45,507 nt of DNA from Erythrobacter sp. (GCA_013822695.1 PNKW01000018.1:1-45507), one strand, 5' to 3'. Numbered from the stretch's first letter, positions 33,154 through 41,315 are shown. Notes: generated by a model not told the origin, from the letters alone. A program made the numbers and translations.

Positions 33154-34224
33154 ATGGCACGGATCATGATGGCAGCATCCAAGAAGGCGGTTTTGGCAGG
33201 CGCGGCGCTGGCCGGCGTGCTGCTGGCGGCGGCGCCCGCGCTTGCGGACGTGAAGGCCGGGGTCGATGCTTGGAGCGCGGGCGACTTTGCCCGCGCGGTG
33301 GTCGAATGGCAGGGCCCGGCTGCGGCGGGCGATCCCGATGCGCTGTTCAACCTCGCGCAGGCCTATCGACTCGGACGCGGGGTCGAGATCGACAATGCCC
33401 GCGCGCGCCAGCTTTATGAGCAGGCCGCCAGCCTCGGCCATGTGAAGGCGGCCGACAATTTCGGGCTGATGCTGTTTCAGGAAGGCGAACAGCAAAAGGC
33501 CATGCCGCTGATCCAGGCCGCCGCCGACCGCGGCGATCCGCGCGCGCAATATGTGCTGGGGCTGTCGCACTTCAACGCCGACTATGCCCCGCGCGACTGG
33601 ACGCGCGCCTATGCGCTGATGACGCTGGCGAACTCGGCCGGCCTGCCGCAGGCGCGCGAGGCGCTGGCGCAGATGGACAAATACGTGCCGCAAGCCCAGC
33701 GCGCGCAGGCCCAGTCGCTCGCGCGCGAAATCGAGGCGGGGGCCCGCTCGCAGCGTCAGGCCGAACTCGCCGCTGCCGAACTCGCCGCCCGTCCGGCCGC
33801 CGCGGCTGCACCCGCGACCGCCGCCAAGCCCCCGGTCGTGGCGGTCGCCGCCGCTGCGCAGAGGCCGGTCGGCCTGCCGCCTGCGCCCAGGCCGCTCACG
33901 CCTGCCCCCGCTCCGGCGCAGGCCACGCTCGCCTCCGCCCCCAAGGGCTCGACCGTCACCCCGGTGCCCGCCGCGCTTGCGCCGCGCAAGCAGGGCAACT
34001 GGCGCGTGCAACTCGGGGCTTTCGGGGTTGCGGGCAATGCCGACAAGCTCTGGAACCAGGTCGGCAGCCATGCGGCGCTGGCCGGCACCCGCAAGGCGCT
34101 GGTGTCCTCGGGCAACCTCACCCGCCTGCTCGCGACCGGCTTTTCGAGCGAGGCCGAAGCCGGCCGCGCCTGCGCCGCGCTGAAGCGCGAGGGCAAGGCC
34201 TGCGTCGTCGCTGGCCAGGGCTGA
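33154..34224 (+). CDS. Exported Sel1/TPR-like repeat protein with SPOR domain
   Basis: A 356-residue protein with a signal peptide (AVLAGAALAGVLLAAAPALA, cleavage about residue 31). Sel1-like repeats follow at about 40-170: GDPDALFNLAQAYRLGRGVE, YEQAASLGHVKAADNFGLML, GDPRAQYVLGLSHFNADYAP. Next come an Ala/Pro-rich linker and a C-terminal SPOR domain (about 285-356: WRVQLGAFGVAGNADKLWNQ, ending CAALKREGKACVVAGQG). This predicts a periplasmic protein that binds septal peptidoglycan. Start codons at 33154, 33166 and 33169 are all possible. It diverges from the ParA gene across 272 bases, so both units may be regulated from that gap, in which I see no clear promoter. Confidence 0.85.
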   Translation: MARIMMAASKKAVLAGAALAGVLLAAAPALADVKAGVDAWSAGDFARAVVEWQGPAAAGDPDALFNLAQAYRLGRGVEIDNARARQLYEQAASLGHVKAADNFGLMLFQEGEQQKAMPLIQAAADRGDPRAQYVLGLSHFNADYAPRDWTRAYALMTLANSAGLPQAREALAQMDKYVPQAQRAQAQSLAREIEAGARSQRQAELAAAELAARPAAAAAPATAAKPPVVAVAAAAQRPVGLPPAPRPLTPAPAPAQATLASAPKGSTVTPVPAALAPRKQGNWRVQLGAFGVAGNADKLWNQVGSHAALAGTRKALVSSGNLTRLLATGFSSEAEAGRACAALKREGKACVVAGQG

Positions 34225-34235
34225 TCCCACGGAGC

Positions 34236-34258
34236 GCCGCCCCGGATCGACCGGCGGC
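34236..34258 (+). terminator. GC-rich hairpin after the SPOR gene
   Basis: GCCG (34236-34239) and CCGG (34242-34245) can pair with CCGG (34251-34254) and CGGC (34255-34258) around an ATCGA loop, with a two-base bulge. There is no T-run, so termination is only suggested by its position 12 bases after the stop codon. Confidence 0.3.
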
Positions 34259-34321
34259 ACTTCCCAAGCCCTCGCGAATCGCTAATCTTCCCGAGCACAA
34301 CACCGGCTCGGGGGATCAGCC

Positions 34322-35611
34322 ATGAACGAGACTTTCGCTGCGGAAGCAGCATCTGGCCACGCTGCCGCCGCGGATGTCGCGCCGGTCGCATCGGCCGCGC
34401 GCATCGATACGCTCGATTTCATCCGCGGCATTGCGGTGATGGGCATCCTCGCCGCCAATATCGTCGCCTTCGGCCAGCCGATGCTCGCCTATTTCACGCC
34501 GGGCAAGTTCCTCGTCCCCACCGGCGATCCCGATGGCTGGATGTGGATCGTGCAGTTCATCCTGATCGACGGCAAGATGCGCGGGCTGTTCACCGTGCTG
34601 TTCGGCGCAGGGATGGTCCTGTTCATGGAGAAGGCCTGGGCGCGCGGCGCGACGCGCTGGCTGCAGGCATGGCGGCTGGTGCTGCTGCTCGGCTTCGGGC
34701 TCATCCACTTCTACTTCATCTGGTTCGGCGACATCCTGTCGGGCTACGCGATCCTCGGGCTGATCGCGCTCACCTGCATGAAATGGCGCGCCAAGACCCA
34801 GCTTTGGGTCGGCCTTGCGGGCTACATGGTCGGCGTGGTGTTCTATTCCTTACTGATCTTCCCATGGCTGATCGTCAGCACCGACCTCGGCACGTCGTCA
34901 CCGGAGTTTGCCGAGCAGCGCGCCGGGATCATCGCCGAGATGCAGTCTCAGTTCGCTGAGCAGGAGCCGGTCAACGCGGCGATCGCCTCGGGCGATTACG
35001 CCGCACTGGTCGCGCACCGGAACGGGGAGGAGGGGCTCGATCCCTTCGTCAACGCCTTCCTGTTCGGCTTCGAGACGCTCCCGCTGATGCTGATCGGCAT
35101 GGCGATTTATCGCCTCGGCTTCTTCTCGGGCGGCATGGCGCGCGACAAGCTGGTGCAATGGGGATGGATCGGGGTGATCGCGGGCAGCGCCGTGCATCTT
35201 GCGATCGGGTTGGTGACGCAGGCCGACGGGTTCAGCTTCTTCGGCACGCAGGCGGCGTTCCTTGGCATGAGCCCGCTCCCCCGGCTGTGGATGGTGCTGG
35301 GGCTCGCCGCGCTGCTGGTCGCCTATGCGCCGTCCGCGACCGGCTGGCTGGGCGACCGCATCCGCGCCGCGGGGCGCGCGGCCTTCACCAATTACCTCGG
35401 CACCTCGATCGTGATGATGTTCGTCTTCCACGGCTGGGCGCTGGGGCTGTTCGGCCAATTGAACCGCCCGCAGCTCTATGTCGTGGTGGTGCTGGCGTGG
35501 ATCGTGATGCTGGCGTGGTCCAAGCCGTGGCTCGACCGGTTCAACTACGGCCCGCTCGAATGGCTCTGGCGCTGCCTGACCTATCGGCGGGTGTTTCCGC
35601 TGCGGAAATGA
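34322..35611 (+). CDS. DUF418 family membrane protein
   Basis: A 429-residue inner-membrane protein of the DUF418 group, function unknown. About eleven hydrophobic helices are visible. The family N-terminus is RIDTLDFIRGIAVMGILAAN (about residue 27), then GKMRGLFTVLFGAGMVLFME, and in the DUF418 C-terminal part GRAAFTNYLGTSIVMMFVFH and LEWLWRCLTYRRVFPLRK. GGGGGAT precedes the ATG by seven bases. The last four bases overlap the start of the DUF5946 gene (ATGA), so the two are translationally coupled. Confidence 0.9.
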   Translation: MNETFAAEAASGHAAAADVAPVASAARIDTLDFIRGIAVMGILAANIVAFGQPMLAYFTPGKFLVPTGDPDGWMWIVQFILIDGKMRGLFTVLFGAGMVLFMEKAWARGATRWLQAWRLVLLLGFGLIHFYFIWFGDILSGYAILGLIALTCMKWRAKTQLWVGLAGYMVGVVFYSLLIFPWLIVSTDLGTSSPEFAEQRAGIIAEMQSQFAEQEPVNAAIASGDYAALVAHRNGEEGLDPFVNAFLFGFETLPLMLIGMAIYRLGFFSGGMARDKLVQWGWIGVIAGSAVHLAIGLVTQADGFSFFGTQAAFLGMSPLPRLWMVLGLAALLVAYAPSATGWLGDRIRAAGRAAFTNYLGTSIVMMFVFHGWALGLFGQLNRPQLYVVVVLAWIVMLAWSKPWLDRFNYGPLEWLWRCLTYRRVFPLRK

Positions 35612-36096
35612 GCGAGGTCTGCTTCTCCTGCGGCGGTGCGTTTGCCGATGCTCCGGGCGGCACAGCCCATGCCTATATGGCCTCGACCCCCGGCTGCTGG
35701 GATGCCTATGGCGCCGTGCTGGCGCGGGAGTACCAGAACGCCGTGCTTTTTGGCCGTTGTCACCGATTGACGGTTGATGCCTTTGCCGTCCAGCATCCCG
35801 GCGACCCAGCCGAGCGCCGCGCCCGGCAATCTTTCTGGATTCACGGTGCTTCGCTGTGGATGGTGCTGCGCATGGGCCGACCTCATCATGAGGCAACTGC
35901 AGCCCTGAAGTCGCTGGCACAGGGTGATTTCCCGGTGCCGCCTGCTAAGCCTGCCTTCACCCTGACGCATGCTGACGTCCTCTGCGCACCGGAAGCGGAG
36001 CATGAGGTGCGCGTGAAAGCTTGGGCCGAGGCTGCCCTTGCCGGGTGCGCCGACGCGCACGCGACATTCGCGGCGCTGGCGCAGCGGGTCGTGTAA
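35608..36096 (+). CDS. DUF5946-like cysteine-containing protein
   Basis: A 162-residue cytoplasmic protein resembling DUF5946, function unknown. The N-terminus has CFSCGGAFAD, a C-x-x-C pair, then STPGCWDAYGAVLAREYQ, and FGRCHRLTVDAFAVQHPG in the middle. The cysteines and histidines (C5, C8, C29, H56, H67) could bind a metal, which is inference. The start at 35608 overlaps the DUF418 stop (ATGA); a longer open frame to 35158 lies inside that gene. The 3' part reads visibly less GC-rich than the neighbours. The bfd promoter follows directly. Confidence 0.75.
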   Translation: MSEVCFSCGGAFADAPGGTAHAYMASTPGCWDAYGAVLAREYQNAVLFGRCHRLTVDAFAVQHPGDPAERRARQSFWIHGASLWMVLRMGRPHHEATAALKSLAQGDFPVPPAKPAFTLTHADVLCAPEAEHEVRVKAWAEAALAGCADAHATFAALAQRVV

Positions 36097-36104
36097 AATC
36101 CCCC

Positions 36105-36132
36105 TTGTTATTGAGAATTGCTCGCATATATT
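36105..36132 (+). promoter_or_regulatory. bfd promoter with overlapping iron-box-like sequence
   Basis: TTGTTA (36105-36110) and TATATT (36127-36132) are separated by 16 bases and form a good sigma-70 promoter. The spacer reads TTGAGAATTGCTCGCA (from 36111), which resembles Fur/Irr boxes built around TGAGAAT/TCGCA half sites. Iron-repressed transcription of bfd would fit its role. The assignment to Fur or Irr is inference. Confidence 0.55.
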
Positions 36133-36171
36133 CGCTCCTGCAAACGCTTCGCAGGAAAGATTCGCACCCCC

Positions 36172-36372
36172 ATGTACATCTGCATCTGCAATGCCATCCG
36201 TGAGAATGATTTGCGCAAAGCCGCGCTCGCTTGCGATGGCAATGCAGAGGCGACCTATGCCTGCCTCGGCAAGCGCCCCAATTGCGGCCAGTGCCTTGAA
36301 GAGGCGCAGGAAATCATCGACGCCGAGCGTGCAGCGGCGAAGTGCGATTTCCTCGCAGTAGAAGCCGCCTGA
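36172..36372 (+). CDS. bfd: Bacterioferritin-associated ferredoxin
   Basis: A 66-residue [2Fe-2S] protein that delivers electrons to bacterioferritin to release stored iron. The four cluster ligands of the BFD-like domain are present: Cys4 and Cys6 in MYICICNAIREND, and Cys38 and Cys41 in RPNCGQCLEEAQ. The length matches E. coli Bfd (64 residues). I start at the ATG at 36172, since the conserved sequence begins there; an upstream in-frame start (36118) lies at the promoter. bfr follows 138 bases downstream with its own putative operator. Confidence 0.95.
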   Translation: MYICICNAIRENDLRKAALACDGNAEATYACLGKRPNCGQCLEEAQEIIDAERAAAKCDFLAVEAA

Positions 36373-36379
36373 CCCGCGA

Positions 36380-36396
36380 TTGCGAACGGATCGCAA
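36380..36396 (+). promoter_or_regulatory. Inverted repeat between bfd and bfr, possible iron-regulator site
   Basis: TTGCGA-N5-TCGCAA is a perfect inverted repeat (17 bases) starting eight bases after the bfd stop. The half site TTGCGA resembles those in alphaproteobacterial Fur/Irr boxes, and a related GATTCGCAAAG lies 20 bases further on. It could control bfr separately from bfd. Regulator identity is inferred only. Confidence 0.45.
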
Positions 36397-36486
36397 GCGA
36401 CTGATTCGCAAAGAAAATTCCTTCACCGCCCTTGCGGACAGGCCCCGGCACCGTCTACAATGACGGCAGTGCCGCAAACCGGCTTT

Positions 36487-36511
36487 GACATTTCGCAAAG
36501 GACATTTCGCA
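36487..36511 (+). repeat. Direct repeat over the bfr start
   Basis: GACATTTCGCA occurs twice, at 36487-36497 and 36501-36511. The second copy ends at the A of the bfr start codon, and the Shine-Dalgarno sequence AAAGGA lies between them. The copies are 14 bases apart. It may be a slip duplication or a translation-level or operator control element. Confidence 0.5.
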
Positions 36512-36993
36512 TGAAGGGCGACCAGAAGGTCATCGATTTCCTCAACCAGGCGCTCACCAACGAGCTGACCGCGATCAACCAGTACTGGCTGCACTACCGC
36601 GTGCTCGACAACTGGGGCCTCAAGAAGCTCGCCGCCTATGAGCGCCACGAATCGATCGAGGAAATGGAGCACGCCGACAAGCTGGCCGAGCGCATCCTGT
36701 TCCTCGAGGCGCTGCCCAATTTTCAGGCGATCCACAAGCTCAAGGTGGGCGAGAATGTCGAGGAAGTGCTCAAGGCCGACCTCGCGCTCGAGCATGAGGC
36801 GATCCCGCTGCTGCGCGACGCCATCGAGCATTGCGAAAGCGTGCGCGACTATGTCAGCCGCGATCTGTTCGCCTACATCCTCAAGAACGAGGAGGAGCAT
36901 GTCGACTTCCTCGAAACCCAGTTCGAGCTGATCGAGCGCATGGGGCTGCACAATTACTGCCAGCTCCAGAGTCAGGCTGCGGGCGAGAAATAA
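36511..36993 (+). CDS. bfr: Bacterioferritin
   Basis: A 160-residue haem-containing iron-storage protein forming a 24-subunit cage that oxidises Fe(II). The ferroxidase ligands are in place: Glu18 (ALTNELTAINQYWLHYR), Glu51 and His54 (SIEEMEHADKL), the central helix acidic residue in ALEHEAIPLL, and Glu/His in LKNEEEHVDFLE. The haem ligand Met52 is present in EEMEH, exactly at the family position. I start at the ATG at 36511 with AAAGGA upstream; the open frame to 36460 adds unrelated residues. Grouped with bfd, it forms an iron storage/release pair. Confidence 0.96.
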   Translation: MKGDQKVIDFLNQALTNELTAINQYWLHYRVLDNWGLKKLAAYERHESIEEMEHADKLAERILFLEALPNFQAIHKLKVGENVEEVLKADLALEHEAIPLLRDAIEHCESVRDYVSRDLFAYILKNEEEHVDFLETQFELIERMGLHNYCQLQSQAAGEK

Positions 36994-37042
36994 GGGCCGC
37001 CCGCAAGGGCTGCACAAAAAGGGGGCAGGGCGTTCTGGTGTG

Positions 37043-37064
37043 CTGCACGCCATCCGGCGTGCAG
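37043..37064. other. Strong GC-rich hairpin downstream of bfr
   Basis: CTGCACGCC/GGCGTGCAG forms a perfect nine-pair stem with an ATCC loop, in the 210-base gap between the convergent bfr and DUF2721 genes. No T-run follows on the plus strand. On the minus strand a TTTTT run lies about 24 bases beyond it. It may end transcription from either side; other short GC repeats surround it. Confidence 0.5.
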
Positions 37065-37203
37065 TCCTCGCTGCGTTTCGCGCGTTCCGCGCGAGCAGCT
37101 GCGGGCGGGCCGTCGCCCTTGCGGCCCGTCCTTTGGCGGGCCGGTCGGATCTCTGCACCAGCCTTTGCGACCTGGGCACCGCGTTATGCTCTTCGCGGGG
37201 GGA

Positions 37204-37692
37204 TTATTCCTTCGCTGCCTGCGCGCCGATCGCCGCCAGCCGGGTCTCTCGCAGGAAGAAGCCCAGGCCCGTCACCAGCAGAACCATTGTCAGCACCCAC
37301 ATCGCGGCAATCAGCGTACCGATCTGGGCGGTGATATAGGCCGAGATGAACAGCAGCATGATGACCGCGCTGATCATCACCGCGGACGCGGTCGAGAACA
37401 TGATCGCCCCCTGCATCAACCGCCGCCGCCGCATCAGCCAGCCGAGCTCGCGCACCTGGCGGGCGGTGCGTCCGTCTTCCATCTTGTCCTCGATGATCTC
37501 GATCCGCTTGGCGATCCAGATCATGCGGCTCATGATGACGTTCATGATCGCGCCGATGCCGGAGAGCAGGAAGGCAGGCGCAAGGCTCAGCTGCACCACC
37601 TGCTGGACGCGCGGGGTGGAGGCGGTGCGCTCGAGGATCTCGAGCGCAAAGGGCGCGTGCTGGGCGGCGGCGGCAAGGGTGTCGAGCAGCAT
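37204..37692 (-). CDS. DUF2721 membrane protein
   Basis: A 162-residue inner-membrane protein of the DUF2721 family, function unknown. Three hydrophobic helices lie at about residues 30-55 (LSLAPAFLLSGIGAIMNVIM), 95-118 (AIMFSTASAVMISAVIMLLF) and 122-147 (AQIGTLIAAMWVLTMVLLVT), with a basic amphipathic stretch (MEDGRTARQVRELGWLMRRR) between the first two. It starts six bases after the der stop on the same strand, so it belongs to the der operon. Its end converges on bfr. Confidence 0.88.
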   Translation of the reverse strand: MLLDTLAAAAQHAPFALEILERTASTPRVQQVVQLSLAPAFLLSGIGAIMNVIMSRMIWIAKRIEIIEDKMEDGRTARQVRELGWLMRRRRLMQGAIMFSTASAVMISAVIMLLFISAYITAQIGTLIAAMWVLTMVLLVTGLGFFLRETRLAAIGAQAAKE

Positions 37693-37698
37693 CGCCCG

Positions 37699-39111
37699 CT
37701 AGTCCTTGGCGTAGGGGTTCTTGTTGGCCTTGAGCGTCACGCGCACCGGCACCGCGTCAAAGCCGAGCTTGGCGCGGATGCCGTTCACCAGATAACGCTC
37801 GTAGCTCTTGGGGAGCAGGTCGAGCCGGGTGCCAAAGATCACAAAGCGCGGCGGGCGGGTGCCGGCCTGGGTGATGTAGCGCAGCTTGATGCGCTTGCCG
37901 CCCGGGGCGGGGGGCGGGTTGGCTTCCATTGCGTCGTCGAACCAGCGGTTGAGCGCCGAGGTGGGGACGCGCTTCGACCATGCCTCGCGGATTTCGAAAG
38001 CCCCGGCGAGCATCTGGTCGAGGCCCTTGCCGGTCTTGGCGGAGACGGCGAACAGCGGCAGCCCGCGCACCTGCGCCAGCCCATCGTCCAGGGCGGCGCG
38101 GATGCCGTTGAACAGTTTGCTGGCGTCCTCGGCCACATCCCACTTGTTGATCGCGATCATCAGCGCGCGGCCTTCTTCAAGGACGAGGCTGGCGATCTTC
38201 AAGTCCTGATGTTCGAGGCCCTGCGTCGCATCGAGCAGCAGCACCACGACTTCGGCAAAGTCCACCGCACGGTGCGCGTCCGCCACGGAAAGCTTTTCCA
38301 GCTTCTCGGTGACGTTCTTCTTTTTCCGCATCCCCGCCGTGTCGATCAGCCGGATCTCGCGCGTTTCGCCGCTCTTGGGATCGGTCCAGTTCCAGTCGAT
38401 CGCGATCGAATCGCGGGTGATCCCGGCCTCGGGGCCGGTCAGCAGGCGGTCTTCGCCGAGCAGGCGGTTGATCAGCGTGGATTTGCCCGCGTTCGGCCTC
38501 CCGACGATGGCGAGCTTCAAGGGACCGGAGGGGCGGTCTTCCTCGTCCATCTCGCGGTAAGCCGCGCGTTCGGCGTCGTTCGCCTCTTCCCATTCCTCGG
38601 CGCGGGCACCGATGATCGGCCACAGCCCGCCGAACAGGTCGGCAACGCCCTCGCCATGTTCCGCCGACACGCCGAGCGGTTCCCCGAGGCCCAGCGCATA
38701 GGCTTCCATGATGCCCGCTTCGGCAGCATTGCCCTCGGCCTTGTTGGCGACGACCACGACTGGCACTTCCTGCTCGCGCAGGTAGCGGGCGATTTCCTCG
38801 TCGAGCGGGGTGAGGCCAGCGCGCGCATCGACCACGAACAGCGCCGCGTCGGCACCTGCAAGGCTCGCCTCGGTCTGCTTCCTCATCCGCCCGGGGAGGC
38901 TGAGTTCGTTCTCGTCCTCCCACCCGGCGGTGTCGACCACAGTGAAGTGCAGCCCCGCGATCACCGCATCGCCCATCCGCCGGTCGCGCGTTACCCCCGG
39001 CTGGTCATCGACCAGCGCGAGCTTCTTGCCCACCAGCCGGTTGAACAGCGTGGACTTGCCGACATTGGGACGGCCGATGATGACGACTTCGGGCTTTTTG
39101 ACGGGGGACAT
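37699..39111 (-). CDS. der: Ribosome assembly GTPase Der (EngA)
   Basis: A 470-residue double GTPase needed for 50S ribosome assembly. The first G domain has GRPNVGKSTLFNRL (about residue 13), DTAGWEDENEL and VANKAEG. The second, from about residue 205, has GRPNAGKSTLINRLLGEDR, DTAGMRKKKNVTEKLEKLSV and INKWD. The C-terminal KH-like domain contains NRWFDDAMEANPPPAPGGKR and ends in NKNPYAKD. In G domain 1 the base-specificity motif reads NKAE rather than NKxD, as is common in related Der proteins. I start at the ATG at 39111 (MSPVKKPEVVIIGRPN); the open frame to 39726 has no matching sequence. Confidence 0.96.
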   Translation of the reverse strand: MSPVKKPEVVIIGRPNVGKSTLFNRLVGKKLALVDDQPGVTRDRRMGDAVIAGLHFTVVDTAGWEDENELSLPGRMRKQTEASLAGADAALFVVDARAGLTPLDEEIARYLREQEVPVVVVANKAEGNAAEAGIMEAYALGLGEPLGVSAEHGEGVADLFGGLWPIIGARAEEWEEANDAERAAYREMDEEDRPSGPLKLAIVGRPNAGKSTLINRLLGEDRLLTGPEAGITRDSIAIDWNWTDPKSGETREIRLIDTAGMRKKKNVTEKLEKLSVADAHRAVDFAEVVVLLLDATQGLEHQDLKIASLVLEEGRALMIAINKWDVAEDASKLFNGIRAALDDGLAQVRGLPLFAVSAKTGKGLDQMLAGAFEIREAWSKRVPTSALNRWFDDAMEANPPPAPGGKRIKLRYITQAGTRPPRFVIFGTRLDLLPKSYERYLVNGIRAKLGFDAVPVRVTLKANKNPYAKD

Positions 39112-39173
39112 AGCCCGCGCCAAGTGGGCGCAAATGCCGATTTTGGCAAGCGCGCCGCTTGTCCGCGGGTAGC

Positions 39174-39482
39174 TTAGCCCTTTTTGGCGACCGGCGGGTT
39201 CTCGCCGAGGTCTTCGTACCAGGCTTCGACCGGGCCGGTCAGCTTGATGGTGAGCGGCTGGCCCTTGCGGTCGACCGCCTTGCCCGCCTGCACCCGCACC
39301 CAGCCTTCGGAGATCGAATATTCCTCGATATCGGTGCGCACCCGGTCCTTGAAGCGGATGCCGACCCCGCGCTGGAGCTTCTCGGCATCGAAGAAGGGGC
39401 TGCGCGGATTGACCGACAGGTGATCGGGCGGCACGTCGGCGCCAGACGTGGCGGGCGCGGTTTCGGGGGTTTCTTCGGTCAT
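39174..39482 (-). CDS. DUF3297 family protein
   Basis: A 102-residue small cytoplasmic protein of the DUF3297 family, function unknown. After an acidic variable N-terminus come the conserved DHLSVNPRSPFFDAEKLQRG, VGIRFKDRVRTDIEEYSISE and GWVRVQAGKAVDRKGQPLTI, ending in a basic AKKG tail. It lies 62 bases upstream of der on the same strand and may be co-transcribed. The gene diverges from tRNA-Leu and tig. Confidence 0.88.
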   Translation of the reverse strand: MTEETPETAPATSGADVPPDHLSVNPRSPFFDAEKLQRGVGIRFKDRVRTDIEEYSISEGWVRVQAGKAVDRKGQPLTIKLTGPVEAWYEDLGENPPVAKKG

Positions 39483-39613
39483 GGAGCGCGCCCTTATCGG
39501 GGGTTTGCGCCAGCATCAAGCGTGTTGCGCTTGCCCTTTTGGGCGAGGGGGGATAAGGGCGGCGGCTGATACGCGCGGGGGGCCATGCTTCCCGCGCGGC
39601 TTCGTTCGGGCAT

Positions 39614-39698
39614 GCGGGCGTGGCGAAATTGGTAGACGCACCAGATTTAGGTTCTGGCATCGCAAGATGTGGGGGTTCGAGTCCCTTCGCCCGCACCA
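39614..39698 (+). tRNA. tRNA-Leu (anticodon TAG)
   Basis: An 85-base type II tRNA. The acceptor GCGGGCG pairs with CGCCCGC, followed by A and an encoded CCA. The D arm is GTGGCGAAATTGGTAGACGC. The anticodon stem CCAGA/TCTGG encloses the loop TTTAGGT, giving anticodon TAG (leucine, CTA/CTN codons). A long variable arm (CATCGCAAGATG) identifies a leucine/serine class tRNA. The T arm is GGGGGTTCGAGTCCC. It lies 63 bases upstream of tig. Confidence 0.97.
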
Positions 39699-39761
39699 GT
39701 TCGCCCTCCCGATGGCCCGGCATCACGGAATTCTAGCTTAGAAGGCATCAGACCAGTTCCC

Positions 39762-41315
39762 ATGCAGACCCAGCAGACCGTCAACGAAGGCCTCAAGCGC
39801 GCCTATCTGATCACCATCACCGCGGGCGAAATCGCCGCGAAGATCGATGCCGAGATCAAGAAGGTTGCCCCGCAGGTGCGCATGCCCGGCTTCCGTCCGG
39901 GCAAGGTGCCCGCCAACCTCGTCAAGAAGATGCACGGCGAGGCGCTGCACGGGCAGGTGGTCAGCGACACGATCCGCGAATCGGTCGACACGCTGCTCCG
40001 CAACGAGGCGCTCCGTCCGGCGATGCAGCCCGAAGTGGGCCTCAACGAAGATTACGCCGAGGGCAAGGACGCCGAGGTCACCGTCGCGCTCGAAGTGCTG
40101 CCCGTGATCGAAGCGCCGAGCGTCGATGGCCTCAAGCTCGAACGTCTCGTCGTGCCGGTGACGGACGAACAGATCGACGAGGCGCTGGGCAACATCGCCG
40201 CGCAGAACAAGAGCTACAAGGACGCGCCCAAGACGAAGAAGGCGGCCGAGGGCGATCAGCTGATCATCGACTTTGTCGGCAAGCTCGATGGTGTCGAGTT
40301 TGACGGTGGCAAGGCGGAAGACGCTGCGCTGGTGCTCGGTTCGAACACCTTCATCCCCGGCTTCGAAGACCAGCTGGTCGGCGTGAAGACCGGTCAGGAA
40401 AAGACCATCACGGTCACCTTCCCGACCGACTATCAGGCCGAGCATCTCGCGGGCAAGGAAGCCACTTTCGACATCACCGTGAAGGCGGTGAAGGTCGAAT
40501 CCGAAACCGCGCTCGACGAGGATTTCGCCAAGAGCCTCGGTCTCGACAGCCTCGAGAAGCTGCGCGAGATCATGAAGGCGCAGCTTGAACAGCAGACTTC
40601 CGGCCTCACCCGCACCCAGATGAAGCGCCAGCTGCTCGATCAGCTGGCTGCGGGCCACAGCTTCGAAGTCCCCGGCACCATGGTCGAGGCGGAATTCCAG
40701 CAGATCTGGGCCCAGCTCCAGCAGGAAGCCGCGCGCGACGAGAACCCCGCACAAGCCTTGAAGCAGATCGAGGACGAGAAGGACGAATACCGTTCGATCG
40801 CCGAACGCCGCGTGCGTCTGGGCCTGCTGCTTTCGGAAATCGGCCAGGCCAACGGCGTGGAAGTGACTCAGCAGGAAATGGGCATGCTGATCCAGCAGGC
40901 CGCGATGCAGTACCGCGCCGAGGACCGCGAGCGCTTCGTGCAGTACATCCAGTCCGAGCCGATGGCTGCTGCCCAGCTGCGCGCGCCGCTCTACGAAGAC
41001 AAGGTCGTCGACTTCCTGTTCGACAAGGCCGAAGTCACCGAGCGCGAAGTGACCGTGGAAGAGCTCCAGGCCGCGATCGAAGCCGAAGAGGGCGCGGAAG
41101 CCGCTCCGGCTCCGAAGAAGGCGCCTGCCAAGAAGAAGGCTCCGGCCAAGAAGGCGGAAAGCCCCGCCGAGGAAGCGCCCGCTGCGGAAGAAAAGCCCGC
41201 CAAGAAGGCCGCTGCCAAGAAGCCGGCTGCCAAGAAGGAAGCGGCTCCGACCGAGGAAGCCGAAGCCAAGCCCGCCAAGAAGGCTCCGGCCAAGAAGGCT
41301 GCGGCGAAGAAGTAG
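39762..41315 (+). CDS. tig: Trigger factor with extended Lys/Ala-rich tail
   Basis: A 517-residue ribosome-bound chaperone. The N-terminal ribosome-binding domain (about 1-115) includes the signature region MPGFRPGKVPANLVKKMHGE. The FKBP-type prolyl isomerase domain (about 150-240) has EGDQLIIDFVGKLDGVEF and NTFIPGFEDQLVGVKTGQEK, and the C-terminal helical domain follows to about residue 446. Residues 447-517 are an added disordered tail of lysine/alanine/proline repeats (KKAPAKKKAPAKK and similar) with acidic patches, not found in E. coli trigger factor (432 residues). I start at the ATG at 39762, where the conserved sequence begins. It leads the tig-clpP-clpX region. Confidence 0.95.
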   Translation: MQTQQTVNEGLKRAYLITITAGEIAAKIDAEIKKVAPQVRMPGFRPGKVPANLVKKMHGEALHGQVVSDTIRESVDTLLRNEALRPAMQPEVGLNEDYAEGKDAEVTVALEVLPVIEAPSVDGLKLERLVVPVTDEQIDEALGNIAAQNKSYKDAPKTKKAAEGDQLIIDFVGKLDGVEFDGGKAEDAALVLGSNTFIPGFEDQLVGVKTGQEKTITVTFPTDYQAEHLAGKEATFDITVKAVKVESETALDEDFAKSLGLDSLEKLREIMKAQLEQQTSGLTRTQMKRQLLDQLAAGHSFEVPGTMVEAEFQQIWAQLQQEAARDENPAQALKQIEDEKDEYRSIAERRVRLGLLLSEIGQANGVEVTQQEMGMLIQQAAMQYRAEDRERFVQYIQSEPMAAAQLRAPLYEDKVVDFLFDKAEVTEREVTVEELQAAIEAEEGAEAAPAPKKAPAKKKAPAKKAESPAEEAPAAEEKPAKKAAAKKPAAKKEAAPTEEAEAKPAKKAPAKKAAAKK

